From positions 1,426,001-1,490,000 of the forward strand of contig NZ_CP180351.1 in assembly GCF_048006345.1 (NCBI RefSeq): 64,000 nucleotides of DNA, read 5' to 3'. Each line of letters opens with the position of its first letter. Within the stretch, counting starts at the first letter, position 1. Below the pieces are notes generated by a model. That model was not told the origin of the DNA. It saw nothing but the letters and a program-made list of their open reading frames with translations, and searched no databases. The stretch comes from Marivita sp030148515. Lineage in GTDB: Bacteria; Pseudomonadota; Alphaproteobacteria; Rhodobacterales; Rhodobacteraceae. Position numbers and translations under genes: made by a program. Below are positions 8,374 to 17,737 of the stretch, piece after piece.

Positions 8374-10248
8374 TCATGCAATCGCGTCGAAGGGATTGTC
8401 CAGTACCCCAACCACCGGCATCAGGAATGCACCCGTGTCCGGGTCAAGAGCTGCGGAGTAAAGCTGCTCGATCGTAGACACCGCTTCCGACAAGCTGCTC
8501 TCTGACCCATCGAACTGCGACATGACGGCGATGGCGTTGTCCACGTCCGACATACCACGATGCACGGCGTATAGAGCTCCGATATCCGTCTTGTCGGCGA
8601 GGAAGGCGCGATCCGCTTGCTGTTGGTCGATAAAGTCCTGCGACGCGCCGACCGGTGCATCGGCTTTGGCACCTTCGAGCACGGACAGAATGAACTGGTC
8701 TCGGCTGACTGCACCGGAATCCAGCACGCCTACCCAGAACTCGAACCCATCCTGGTCCGGCACACGGCCAAGAACATTTTCGTAGACAGCGGTTGCGAAA
8801 TCTTCGTTCGACAAATCTTCCGCATATGTCGCACGGGTTTCCGGCTGGTCGATGAACAGCGACGCCATTTCCTGAAGGGTCGTACCATTGGCAAAAGCCG
8901 TTCCCCAGAAATTCAGCCCCAGCGCATCGGGTGCGCGGTTGAAATAGGCAATGTAAAGCTCAATGAAGCTTTCCAGATCCGCTCCGGACAGACTGGCCGG
9001 ACCGCCAAACTGCTGCAGGTCCAAGGTCTGTCTGTCGTCTTCGCTGTAGAACTCCACGATCTCGATGTTGCGCAGCGTGTCGGTACCAACCCCATCTGCG
9101 CGACGGTCCTGAACCGTGATTGCATCAGCACCAAGTGTCAGCGTGTAGGATGTCTGGCTACCAGGATAATATGCCAGATCGAGACCGTCGTTACCGTCGA
9201 TCACGTCGTTGCCCGCAAAGCCTTCCAACTCGTCATTGCCGCCGCCGCCACGCAGGTCGTTGTCCAGCGGAGTACCATTGATCCAATCGTCAAACGCCGA
9301 ACCTGTCGCGTTTTCGATATCGCCCATCAGCCAGATCATTTCAGTCGGAGCACTATCGACCAAGGTGCCGTCAAACTGGCTCGATGGCATCGCGAAGCCC
9401 GACAAGGTCTCGAGCAATGGGGTCGCGGCAAAGTCGGGAAGGAAAATCGTCCAACCCTCGGACTGTCCCGACGCATCCACACGGTCGACCCCGCTCGCGT
9501 CCCAAATCGTGTAGTAATAATCCTCGCTGGTTAGAGCGTGGGTCGTGTCACCGGCAAAGGTCGAGGTATTGACGCCGTACATGAACTGAAGGCCCAGAAC
9601 GTCGAGCACCATCGGCGTGGCCGGATCCCAACGCTCAAGTTCGGCAGCATACTGATCCGAGTATGACAAGATCGAGAACCAATCGAGGTCGCGCACGACG
9701 TTCTGGTCCAATTCGTCCAAGGTCGGGCGACCGGGACTTGAATCGAAGGGATGCTTCAGTCCCATCGCATGACCGATTTCGTGGATCACCGTGTAGAACC
9801 CATCGGATCCGGGCTGAAAACTCGATGAAGCGATAAACTCGTTCGAGAAGTTCATGAAAACGTCGCCGCCTTCGGTCGCATATTGCTCGAAATTCGTAAA
9901 CGGCTCGGGACCCGGGTAATAGGCATAGGCCAGCGTGCCGTCGTTTACGAAGCTATTGTCTAGAGTATATACGATGTCCGCTCCGGCCTGCCCCGCAGTG
10001 ATCGGGCTGGTGAAATCCCCGAGGTAGACGAACTCAACATCGATGAACTGTTCGAACGTGGCCAATGCGGCCGAAAAGGTCTGAATGGCGCCGCTGCGGT
10101 CATCCCAGACGTGGTTCGGGTTCAAGCCGTCTGCCAAAGCCCACGTTATCGTGGTCGTTTCTGACAAATCCCAGACATAACCGTCGACCAAGACGTCGAT
10201 GATCGGGTCTGTTGTCGGGTCAATAATGAAAGATGAAAGAAATGGCAT
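8374..10248 (-). CDS. Serralysin-like M10 metalloprotease with RTX and DUF4214 regions
   Basis: Predicted 624 residues from the ATG at 10248, which has GGAG 7 nt upstream. A catalytic domain carries HEIGHAMGLKH (156-166), the HExxHxxGxxH zinc site of metzincins. Residues ~330-355 hold short RTX repeats (GGGGNDELEGFAGNDVIDG), followed by a DUF4214 region (~420-530, FNRAPDALGLNFWG). There is no N-terminal signal peptide, in line with type I secretion. The Met-turn, usually MSY, reads ILSY at 193-196. It is presumably secreted to degrade extracellular protein. No type I transporter is encoded in the window. Confidence 0.87.
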   Translation of the reverse strand: MPFLSSFIIDPTTDPIIDVLVDGYVWDLSETTTITWALADGLNPNHVWDDRSGAIQTFSAALATFEQFIDVEFVYLGDFTSPITAGQAGADIVYTLDNSFVNDGTLAYAYYPGPEPFTNFEQYATEGGDVFMNFSNEFIASSSFQPGSDGFYTVIHEIGHAMGLKHPFDSSPGRPTLDELDQNVVRDLDWFSILSYSDQYAAELERWDPATPMVLDVLGLQFMYGVNTSTFAGDTTHALTSEDYYYTIWDASGVDRVDASGQSEGWTIFLPDFAATPLLETLSGFAMPSSQFDGTLVDSAPTEMIWLMGDIENATGSAFDDWINGTPLDNDLRGGGGNDELEGFAGNDVIDGNDGLDLAYYPGSQTSYTLTLGADAITVQDRRADGVGTDTLRNIEIVEFYSEDDRQTLDLQQFGGPASLSGADLESFIELYIAYFNRAPDALGLNFWGTAFANGTTLQEMASLFIDQPETRATYAEDLSNEDFATAVYENVLGRVPDQDGFEFWVGVLDSGAVSRDQFILSVLEGAKADAPVGASQDFIDQQQADRAFLADKTDIGALYAVHRGMSDVDNAIAVMSQFDGSESSLSEAVSTIEQLYSAALDPDTGAFLMPVVGVLDNPFDAIA

Positions 10249-10319
10249 CTTTATCTCCGCAAAATGCATCACGCGTTACGCTGACCCAGGACGACCGGAA
10301 GTGTCCCTTAGGCAAAGCG

Positions 10320-10368
10320 ATTATATTCAAGTCTCACGTTACGGTTTGACTGACGTATGTAAATACGT
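10320..10368 (-). promoter_or_regulatory. Putative promoter region with dyad upstream of the RTX protease
   Basis: On the minus strand a perfect TATAAT sits at 10325-10320, about 70 bp upstream of the protease ATG. No good -35 is seen at 17 bp. Upstream lies the dyad ACGTA-N6-TACGT (10353-10368), suitably placed for an activator or repressor. Position-based inference. Confidence 0.4.
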
Positions 10369-10404
10369 TTCAGGAAAGCGTTTTTTGTAGGGCGCGGTAC
10401 CAAA

Positions 10405-11409
10405 TCACACCATCCAGAACCCATTTTTCTTGATTTTCTGGCGGATCGGCTGTTCCCGGCTTGGCAAGTGGTCTCGATCGAACAAAGCACGCACCTTTTG
10501 ACCCCGGTTCTGGTAGATCATCCGCTTGAACGGTTCATAATCCTTGAGCAGCCGTTTGACCTGGTTCGGAGCCGATATTTCTTCCAGAAGATCGACAACG
10601 GCGTCGCTCTCGCGGGCATAAAGCAGCGGCATGTTCCGGTAATGGACCGTCACCTCTCCGTCGAGATATCCCGAGGGCAGCGCGTCGCGTCCGCCGCCCA
10701 GACTGTGTATCACCAGCGGCAGCGCGATCTGGTCCAGCCACGGTGTCAGTTGCTGGCAGGCAAGTTCTGGTGGCGTATCTTTCCAGATCGACAGCGCCAT
10801 ATCCAGAAACCGCTGCCCAAAGACATGCGGACAGGAATAGTAGAAATACCCGGCGTTGAAATAGAGGTAGCGTCGCCAGTATTCATCCGGCTGAGTCAGG
10901 TCGAGAGAGCTTTCGAAATCCAGTCCGAACCGATCGTAGAGCGACTTCCAGATCTCGGAATACCCTGGACCATACAGTTCGAGTTGCGGCCAAGTCCCTT
11001 CGACCCGCAGCGATGCAGAGGGTTTGGAAAAGTCGAACGGAACATCCCCCAAATCTCCCGTGACAAGCGTGTCCGTGTCAAAGAACAGGAAGGGCTCGCC
11101 TTTCGGCAAGGCGAACAAGGCTTCGATCTTGTTGCCATAGGGATAGTCACTACCGAAATGCTTGCTGTCGAAGGGCAGGATCTTTGCGCCCTGCGACTGC
11201 AGCATCTCACGCAATGGTTCGGGTCGGATGCCGGGGTCGGTCGTCCATTTGGGACCTGGGCGCGGCTCCGCGACAAAGAGTTTGAAGCGCGAGTCTTTTG
11301 TGTTCCGCCGGAGCGATAAGGCGAACAGCAGCGCTTCATAGGCAAGACGGCCCATTTGACCGACGATGACGATATTGACAGTTTCGGGGTGTGCCGGACG
11401 GCGGGCCAT
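10405..11409 (-). CDS. Glycosyltransferase-like protein (GT-A-type DxD motif)
   Basis: Predicted 334 residues, no signal peptide or membrane segment. The central LFFDTDTLVTGDL resembles the metal-binding DxD region of GT-A glycosyltransferases such as family 8, preceded by an N-terminal nucleotide-binding-like strand (VNIVIVGQMGRLAYEALLFALSL). The last 40 residues are strongly basic. The ATG at 11409 has AAGGA upstream. It is transcribed in the same direction as the protease but is probably independent. The transferase assignment rests on one motif, and neither donor nor acceptor can be named. Confidence 0.5.
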   Translation of the reverse strand: MARRPAHPETVNIVIVGQMGRLAYEALLFALSLRRNTKDSRFKLFVAEPRPGPKWTTDPGIRPEPLREMLQSQGAKILPFDSKHFGSDYPYGNKIEALFALPKGEPFLFFDTDTLVTGDLGDVPFDFSKPSASLRVEGTWPQLELYGPGYSEIWKSLYDRFGLDFESSLDLTQPDEYWRRYLYFNAGYFYYSCPHVFGQRFLDMALSIWKDTPPELACQQLTPWLDQIALPLVIHSLGGGRDALPSGYLDGEVTVHYRNMPLLYARESDAVVDLLEEISAPNQVKRLLKDYEPFKRMIYQNRGQKVRALFDRDHLPSREQPIRQKIKKNGFWMV

Positions 11410-11486
11410 GACGATCCTTCGAAGGTACTGCTCTTACTTTTTAAAATCACTATAGGCACGCGCCAACGGCACGCATAGCCCGCAGA

Positions 11487-12185
11487 TCACTCCATCTCGA
11501 TCTGGTAGACAAGTGTCACACTCGCTCGGAGTTCGGTTTCCCCCTGCGCAAAAGGAACGCTTTCATCCGCCATCCGCGCCATCCCCATCATTTCGGGCCT
11601 TGGCGTTTGCGAACCACCTTCATTGAGACTGATCAAGGGACCAAGTGCGACCCCTGCCGCAGTTGCAAACAACTCCGCCCGGGCGCGCGCATCCGCGACT
11701 GCCTTGACCCGCGCCTCGTTCAACAGCGGTTCGGGATCGGCGACCATGAACTGCAATCCGCCAAGCTGGTTGGCACCATCCGAAAGAACCGCATCCAGGA
11801 TTGTTCCCAAGGCATCCAGATCACGCACACGGACAGTCACCCGGTTCGACGCCTGATAGCCTTCGATCGACGGCCTGTTGTCCGACGATTGGCGGTTCGA
11901 CCAAAGCGGGGACAGCGACAAGTCAGATGTCTGGATGTCGCGCTCGGCAACACCGGCTTCGGTCAACCGATCAAGAATCGCCGCCGTCACCTCGGACGTC
12001 TGATCCATCGCGGATTTGGCTGTATCTGCCTCGGCAGAAGCCCCCATCGTGATCACCGCCATATCCGGGATGGCAAACGCGCTGCCCTCTCCGGTGACAG
12101 TGATCCGACCGGATGTGTCAGCACAGACCGGCGAGATTCCGATCAACACGACAACCGCGGCAAAGAAACCTGTGACTTTGGACAT
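11487..12185 (-). CDS. SIMPL-domain (DUF541) periplasmic protein
   Basis: Predicted 232 residues with a signal peptide (hydrophobic residues 7-20, ending near VCADTSG) and a SIMPL/DUF541 domain beginning RITVTGEGSAFAIPDMAVI and including the typical IQTSDLSLSPLWSN. Members form oligomeric rings in the periplasm; their function is poorly defined. GAGG precedes the ATG at 12185. It is divergent from the 845-residue GspL/PilP-like gene across 157 bp. Confidence 0.85.
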   Translation of the reverse strand: MSKVTGFFAAVVVLIGISPVCADTSGRITVTGEGSAFAIPDMAVITMGASAEADTAKSAMDQTSEVTAAILDRLTEAGVAERDIQTSDLSLSPLWSNRQSSDNRPSIEGYQASNRVTVRVRDLDALGTILDAVLSDGANQLGGLQFMVADPEPLLNEARVKAVADARARAELFATAAGVALGPLISLNEGGSQTPRPEMMGMARMADESVPFAQGETELRASVTLVYQIEME

Positions 12186-12342
12186 GATGACCTCTATTTT
12201 CCAGCAAGTGACACGACAAGCATCCTTCCTTCCCGGAGCGCCGACAAGCAGAGAATTTTCCCCGCGCGAAAGATCGCCTTATCAGCTTTAACAGGCGCTT
12301 AAGTGACTCCCATCCCACCCAAAGGACTGCTAAAATAAACGT

Positions 12343-14880
12343 ATGAAGCCAGACTTTGCCCTGACACTTTCATTCGAAGGCATCTCGCTGTTGCGCCGCG
12401 TCCCCAATGGGTGGGCGCTGGTCGGTGATGTCGCTCTGGACGCAGCCGATCTGCGCAGCGCCTTGGCGGAACTTCGCTCTGAAGCAGATGCCTTGTCGCC
12501 GAATGGTGGGCAGGTCAAGCTCGTCATCCCGAACGAGCAGATCAAATATCTGACCATCGAAGACACCGGTCAGACGGGCGAAACGCTGCAACAGGACATC
12601 CTTGCAGTGCTCGACGGCGCGACGCCCTACGCCGTCGACGAACTCAGTTTCGACTGGTCGCATGATGCCGACAAAGTGCATATTGCAGCCGTGGCGAATG
12701 AAACGCTGGATGAAGCAGAGGCGTTTGCCAAAAGCCATCATTTCGATCCGGTGTGCTTTGTTGCCATGGCACCATCTGGCGAATTCGCGGGAGAAGTGTT
12801 CTTCGGCCCTGCAGCAAGCTGGACCGGAGAGGCACCGCACAAAGACCCGGCTCAGATGGTGGTGGTCGCCGCTCCGGCAGAGGTGCCACCCCCGGCTGTC
12901 ATCGAGCCTCCGGCACCGGAACCAACACCTGACGTCGCGGCTGAAGCAATACCGGAAGACGACCGTCCCGAACCTGAATTCGAACCTGAGCAACAGCCGT
13001 TTATCGAAACCGCGTCCGAGGATGCCGACGAAGCGCTGGCCCCCGGCATTGCCGACGGCGACATCCCCGAAGAACCTGTTGCCGTGCCGCCGGAGCCTCC
13101 GGTTGTAGCACCGCCGGTTCTGCCAGAAACCGCATCAGCGACGCCTTCCTTCGCCTCTATCCGCGCGTCCCGCACAGCGCCTGCACCTGCAGTTACGCCG
13201 CCTGCGCCTCGGGTCGAGGCTCCGGTCGAGGATGTCGCGGCGGCACCTCGGTTTAAACTGGGCGGCGCACGTAAATCCACACGCGACAGCGATGTGACAG
13301 CCCCCATACTGCAGGTCGAAACTGCTGAAGAACCGGTCGAACGCAGCGGGTTCGGTTTTTTCAGCCGCCGCAAGACAAAACCTGCAGAAAGCGGCGCTGC
13401 AGTGGGTAAGCCCGAGCCCGCTCTGACTGCGGGGGCGTCTGCACCTATACCCCCTGTAACGGCACCACGGCACGATCCGGAACCGGCGCGCGAAGCGGTG
13501 GCGCGGATTGCCGCGATGCGTGCGGCACGTACGACCGCCCCGTCCGTCGACGCCCCGGTTCAGGACGAGCGCGCCCGCATGACCGTATTCGGCGCACGCG
13601 CAGAGCCGCAGATTGGCGGAAAGCCAAGGTTCCTTGGCCTCATGCTGACCAGTGCGCTTCTGATCTTTCTTTTGGCGGTTGCAGCGTGGGCAAGCGTCTT
13701 CCTTGACGAGGGGATTTCGCGTTTCTTCGACCGCGACTCTGACACGCCTTCGATTGCCCGGCTCCCGGATGTCGAACTTTTGCCGCTTGATGGGTCGATC
13801 ACCGCGCCACAGGAAGATGAACCGGTCGTTCAGATCGCAGCCCTTGATACGATTGACATGCCGCCAGAAGCGGCCGATGGCCTGTCCGACGTATTGCCGC
13901 CCCCGGCTGCCCTCACACCTGAGGAAGCCGACGCCCGTTATGCCGCGACCGGGATTTGGCAGCGTTCACCCGAAGCGCCGTCGACACCGACGCTGACCAC
14001 CCTCGACGACCTCTACGTCGCGTCGATCGACCGTCGGGTGCAGCAATTCGATGCGGTCGCCCTGCCCGGTTCTGAACTGTTGCGGAATGACAAGACCTAC
14101 CTGTCGCAGCCAAACCCTGCAGCGCCCGGAACTCTGTTCACGCTCGATGATCGCGGATTGGTCGTCGCCACACCCGAAGGGGCCGTGAACCCGGACGGGG
14201 TTCGCATCTTTGCGGGTCTGCCGCCCGTGGTGCCCCCCACACGCCCCGTGACAACCGTGGCAAACCCGGCCCCAAGCGCCGACACGGAGAACCTGTCAGT
14301 CGCACCCGAATTGGAACGCTTCCGTCCACGTTTGCGCCCCAGCGGCCTGATCGAAGGCAACGAACGGGCGCAGCTGGGCGGACGCACTCTGGCCGAACTG
14401 GCCGCGCTGCGTCCCAATGCGCGCCCCGAAACGCTCAAGGCTGAAGAAGAACTCTCCCAACCCGAGGCCACACAATTCGCGGTGGCCCAGTCAATTGCAC
14501 CCGTCACGCGCCCCCGCAATTTTTCACAAATCGTGGAACGGTCACGCGCCACCCAGCAGACCGCTACACCCGAGGCGGCCGAAGTGACACAGGTGGCAGC
14601 CGTTGCACCACGCACGGTGCAGCCCAGCATTCCGTCAACAGCCAATGTGGCGCGTCAGGCCACGGTGACAAACGCCATCAATCTGCGGCGGATCAACCTC
14701 ATCGGCGTTTATGGCAAACCCTCGAACCGTCGTGCGCTCGTACGCCTGTCGAACGGGCGCTACCAAAAGGTCAAGGTTGGCGACACACTTGACGGTGGCC
14801 GCGTCGCCGCCATCGGTGACAGCGAATTGCGCTACTCCAAGAATGGACGGAACGTTGTCCTGGATATGCCGGACGGGTAA
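12343..14880 (+). CDS. Large bitopic protein resembling GspL/PilM fused to a GspC/PilP-like domain
   Basis: Predicted 845 residues. Residues 1-~160 look like the actin-like cytoplasmic domain of GspL/PilM (FALTLSFEGISLLRR, VIPNEQIKYLTI). Residues ~165-425 are proline/alanine-rich and probably disordered. A single membrane helix follows (~431-453, FLGLMLTSALLIFLLAVAAW), then a long low-complexity periplasmic linker, and residues ~780-845 form a compact domain (INLIGVYGKPSNRRALVRL, VKVGDTLDGGRVAAIGDSEL) like the PilP/GspC homology region. No other secretion or pilus genes are adjacent. Homologues are often annotated only as hypothetical proteins; the domain comparison here is mine and moderate. 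Confidence 0.6.
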   Translation: MKPDFALTLSFEGISLLRRVPNGWALVGDVALDAADLRSALAELRSEADALSPNGGQVKLVIPNEQIKYLTIEDTGQTGETLQQDILAVLDGATPYAVDELSFDWSHDADKVHIAAVANETLDEAEAFAKSHHFDPVCFVAMAPSGEFAGEVFFGPAASWTGEAPHKDPAQMVVVAAPAEVPPPAVIEPPAPEPTPDVAAEAIPEDDRPEPEFEPEQQPFIETASEDADEALAPGIADGDIPEEPVAVPPEPPVVAPPVLPETASATPSFASIRASRTAPAPAVTPPAPRVEAPVEDVAAAPRFKLGGARKSTRDSDVTAPILQVETAEEPVERSGFGFFSRRKTKPAESGAAVGKPEPALTAGASAPIPPVTAPRHDPEPAREAVARIAAMRAARTTAPSVDAPVQDERARMTVFGARAEPQIGGKPRFLGLMLTSALLIFLLAVAAWASVFLDEGISRFFDRDSDTPSIARLPDVELLPLDGSITAPQEDEPVVQIAALDTIDMPPEAADGLSDVLPPPAALTPEEADARYAATGIWQRSPEAPSTPTLTTLDDLYVASIDRRVQQFDAVALPGSELLRNDKTYLSQPNPAAPGTLFTLDDRGLVVATPEGAVNPDGVRIFAGLPPVVPPTRPVTTVANPAPSADTENLSVAPELERFRPRLRPSGLIEGNERAQLGGRTLAELAALRPNARPETLKAEEELSQPEATQFAVAQSIAPVTRPRNFSQIVERSRATQQTATPEAAEVTQVAAVAPRTVQPSIPSTANVARQATVTNAINLRRINLIGVYGKPSNRRALVRLSNGRYQKVKVGDTLDGGRVAAIGDSELRYSKNGRNVVLDMPDG

Positions 14881-15014
14881 GCCTTCGGGCGCGCGCCGAC
14901 AATTTGGGCGCAGTATCGAAAGTTGCTGCAAAAACTGGCAGTTTCTTCGACCTTCAGTTGCCAATTCAATGCAAAAAACGGCATGCTTGCGGCAGCTTGA
15001 AAGGCGAAATCAGA

Positions 15015-16895
15015 ATGGGTGAGTTTCTTTTCCTCGCATCGGTCTTCCTGCTTGCCGCAGTGATCGCCGTACCGATTGCCGCGCGTCTGGGGCTGGGATC
15101 AGTGCTTGGATACCTGCTGGCAGGGGTCGCCATCGGACCGGGGCTTGGCCTTGTGGCGGACACAACCGACCTGCAGCATTTTGCTGAATTCGGTGTAGTG
15201 ATGATGCTGTTCCTGATCGGTCTGGAACTGGAGCCCCGCGCCCTTTGGGACATGCGACACCGGCTGATTGGGCTGGGCGGCTTGCAGGTGATCGTCACCA
15301 TGCTCGCGGTTATGACGGCTGCGCTTTATCTTGGCTTTGTCTGGCAGACGGCCCTGGCCATCGGAATGATATTTTCCCTGTCCTCCACAGCCATCGTTCT
15401 GCAGACCCTGAGCGAGAAAGGCCTGATGCAGACCAGTGGCGGACGTTCGACCTTTTCCGTGCTTCTGACACAGGACATTGCGGTGATCCCAATGCTGATC
15501 ATCCTGCCGTTGCTGGCGGTGCCTGTCGGTCCATCGCTGAACCCGGATGGGTCGATCTCGCGTGGGACGCTGACGACAGCCGACGAAGCACATGGCCACA
15601 CCATGTCCCTGATCGAAGGCCTGCCCGGCTGGGGGGTCACGCTTGTCACGCTCGGTGCCGTCGCACTGATCATCATCGGCGGTGTCTATGGCGCCCGCCC
15701 CCTGTTCCGCTTCATCCACGCAGCCCACTTGCGCGAGATGTATACTGCATTGGCGCTGCTGATTGTCATCGGCATCGCCTTCCTGATGACGGCCGTCGGC
15801 CTTTCACCGGCACTCGGCACCTTCCTCGCAGGTGTGGTCCTGGCCAACAGCGAGTTCCGCCATGAACTCGAATCCGACATCGAACCCTTCAAGGGGCTCT
15901 TGCTTGGCCTGTTCTTCATCACCGTCGGTGCCGGCATCGACTTCGGCCTCTTCTTTTCAGAACCCATCAGCATTCTGGGGCTCGCCCTTGGGATCATGTT
16001 GCTGAAGGGGATCATCCTGTACGGACTGGGCCGCGCCTTCAAATTGCGGGGACGCGATCAGTGGCTGTTCACCCTTGGCTTGGCACAGGCCGGAGAATTC
16101 GGCTTCGTCCTGATCTCCTTTTCCCTGCAGCAATCCATCCTGCCCGGGTACATCGCTGATCGCTTGTTGCTCATCGTCGCGCTGTCGATGCTGATCACAC
16201 CCTTGGCCTTCATTCTTTATGAGCACCTTTCGAAGCGGATAAAAGACACGGATGGATCCGTCGAACATGACGAGATCGACCAGCAAGGAACCGTGATCAT
16301 CGCGGGCATTGGACGGTTTGGTCAGATCGTGAACCGTCTGGTGCAGTCGGTCGGGGCCAAGACGGTCGTGATCGACAACAACCTCCAGACCATTCAGCTG
16401 ATGCGGCAGTTCGGGTATCAGGGCTTTTTCGGTGACCCTCTGCGCCCCGATCTCTTGCACGCGGCCGGGATCGACAAGGCGCGGGTTCTGATGGTGGCAC
16501 TGGACGACCCGAAGGCAGCAGAACAGCTTGTCACCTACGCACGACGCCTGCGCCCGGACATTCACATCGTGGCGCGGTCCCGCGACCGGACGCATACCTA
16601 CCGGCTTTACCAAGCAGGCGCGAATGACATCGTGCGAGAGTTGTTCGACAGCTCATTGCGCGCCGGACGATACGTTCTCGAGAATATCGGCCTGTCCGAA
16701 TACGAAGCGTCCGAAGCTGAAAAGCTGTTCTACCATCACGACCGCTACACGGTGCGGGAGCTGGCCGAGTTGTGGGATCCCAATATCCCATCGTCCGAGA
16801 ACAAAGCCTATATTGCCCGCGCAAAGGAATTGGAAAAAGAGCTGGAGGCGTCCTTGCTCAGCGCTCTCGAGAACGCCAACGACAATGCCGCATAA
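15015..16895 (+). CDS. CPA2 family cation:proton antiporter with RCK domain (KefB/KefC-like)
   Basis: Predicted 626 residues from the ATG at 15015 with AAGGCG upstream. The N-terminal ~400 residues hold about 12 membrane segments of the Na+/H+ exchanger fold (LGSVLGYLLAGVAIGPGLGL; FLIGLELEP). Residues ~415-540 are an NAD-binding RCK/TrkA-N domain (VIIAGIGRFGQIVNRLVQ), as in glutathione-gated K+ efflux systems. It should exchange K+ for H+ under electrophile stress. It ends in a hairpin shared with the convergent carD gene. No KefF/KefG partner gene is adjacent. Confidence 0.9.
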   Translation: MGEFLFLASVFLLAAVIAVPIAARLGLGSVLGYLLAGVAIGPGLGLVADTTDLQHFAEFGVVMMLFLIGLELEPRALWDMRHRLIGLGGLQVIVTMLAVMTAALYLGFVWQTALAIGMIFSLSSTAIVLQTLSEKGLMQTSGGRSTFSVLLTQDIAVIPMLIILPLLAVPVGPSLNPDGSISRGTLTTADEAHGHTMSLIEGLPGWGVTLVTLGAVALIIIGGVYGARPLFRFIHAAHLREMYTALALLIVIGIAFLMTAVGLSPALGTFLAGVVLANSEFRHELESDIEPFKGLLLGLFFITVGAGIDFGLFFSEPISILGLALGIMLLKGIILYGLGRAFKLRGRDQWLFTLGLAQAGEFGFVLISFSLQQSILPGYIADRLLLIVALSMLITPLAFILYEHLSKRIKDTDGSVEHDEIDQQGTVIIAGIGRFGQIVNRLVQSVGAKTVVIDNNLQTIQLMRQFGYQGFFGDPLRPDLLHAAGIDKARVLMVALDDPKAAEQLVTYARRLRPDIHIVARSRDRTHTYRLYQAGANDIVRELFDSSLRAGRYVLENIGLSEYEASEAEKLFYHHDRYTVRELAELWDPNIPSSENKAYIARAKELEKELEASLLSALENANDNAA

Positions 16896-16897
16896 AA

Positions 16898-16923
16898 AAA
16901 GCGGCCCCGCGAGGGACCGCTTT
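16898..16923. terminator. Bidirectional rho-independent terminator
   Basis: The stem AAAGCGG/CCGCTTT, extended through one mismatch by CCC/GGG, lies between the antiporter stop and the carD stop. The run of seven A on the plus strand becomes a T-run for the minus-strand carD transcript, so it is best suited to end carD. Confidence 0.85.
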
Positions 16924-16944
16924 CGAAACCGGTTGCCCGAAAAA

Positions 16945-17463
16945 TCAGGCGGCAGCTGGCGCGCGTGACGTCAGAACATCACCAACCTGCTTGGCAGCGG
17001 CCAGCTCGTCCCCACCCGAGGTTGCTGCAACTTCGCGGGTCAGACGCTCGAGTGCGGCTTCGTAAAGCTGACGCTCGGAATAGCTCTGTTCCCGCTGGTC
17101 GTCGGCACGGTGCAGGTCACGAACCACCTCGGCAATCGCGATCAGATCACCAGAATTGATCTTCTGTTCATATTCCTGTGCCCGGCGCGACCACATAGCC
17201 CGTTTGACCTTGGCTTTGCCTTTCAGAGTCTTCATCGCCTGGCTCACCACGTCGGGCGAACTCAGCGACCGCATTCCGATTTCCGAAGCCTTGTGCGTGG
17301 GCACGCGCAGGGTCATCTTGTCTTTCTCGAACGAGATCACGAACAATTCGAGCGTGATGCCAGCGATCTCCTGCTCTTCGATGGACACGATCTGGCCTAC
17401 GCCATGTGCCGGGTAGACAACGTAATCATTCGGACGGAATTCGGATTTTTTCGATTTGGTCAT
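16945..17463 (-). CDS. carD: CarD family transcriptional regulator
   Basis: Predicted 172 residues. The N-terminal ~70 residues are a CarD/TRCF RNA-polymerase-interacting domain (FRPNDYVVYPAHGVGQIVSIE), and the rest is a helical DNA-contacting domain (KVKRAMWSRRAQEYEQKINSGD). CarD stabilises open promoter complexes by binding the RNA polymerase beta subunit and the upstream edge of the bubble. The ATG at 17463 follows AAGGAAGG. The 150-bp region upstream contains two hairpins, one with a T-run 39 nt before the start. Confidence 0.93.
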   Translation of the reverse strand: MTKSKKSEFRPNDYVVYPAHGVGQIVSIEEQEIAGITLELFVISFEKDKMTLRVPTHKASEIGMRSLSSPDVVSQAMKTLKGKAKVKRAMWSRRAQEYEQKINSGDLIAIAEVVRDLHRADDQREQSYSERQLYEAALERLTREVAATSGGDELAAAKQVGDVLTSRAPAAA

Positions 17464-17501
17464 TCAGAACCTTCCTTGGCGTGCGCCCGTGTAACACAGA
17501 C

Positions 17502-17534
17502 AAAAAAACCGAACGGAAGCAGCACTTCCGGTCG
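17502..17534 (-). terminator. Terminator-like hairpin just upstream of carD
   Basis: On the minus strand CGA-C-CGGAAG, loop TGCTG, CTTCCG-T-TCG is followed by G and seven T. It is either the terminator of the helicase-hslR-fdxA unit or an attenuator in the carD leader, because it ends only 38 nt before the carD start codon. Confidence 0.7.
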
Positions 17535-17579
17535 TTTCATTCAGAGTTTTCGACAAGCTTATGTCAGCTTATTTGCCAT

Positions 17580-17629
17580 ACGCCAGAACTGGCGTGTGTC
17601 CCACAGATGTCATTTGTGTGAAGACTATA
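17580..17629 (-). promoter_or_regulatory. Possible carD promoter and leader hairpin
   Basis: On the minus strand TATAGT (17629-17624) is a plausible -10 without a good -35. The perfect dyad ACGCCAG-AA-CTGGCGT follows at 17595-17580. The distance to the carD start is about 150 nt. No gene is seen between fdxA (17738) and carD. Confidence 0.35.
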
Positions 17630-17737
17630 ACACAAAAAAGCGGCCCGCGGTAGTGGGACGTCAGATGCCGTAAATGCAATGCATTACATACGGTTATGAG
17701 GCTCTATTAAAGGTCTGCTCGCCCGATTGGCGAATCA

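Noticed and set aside
17668..17693. CCGTA...TACGG dyad with AATGCATT core after fdxA
   Set aside because: The arms are unequally spaced and no T-run follows, so neither operator nor terminator is supported.
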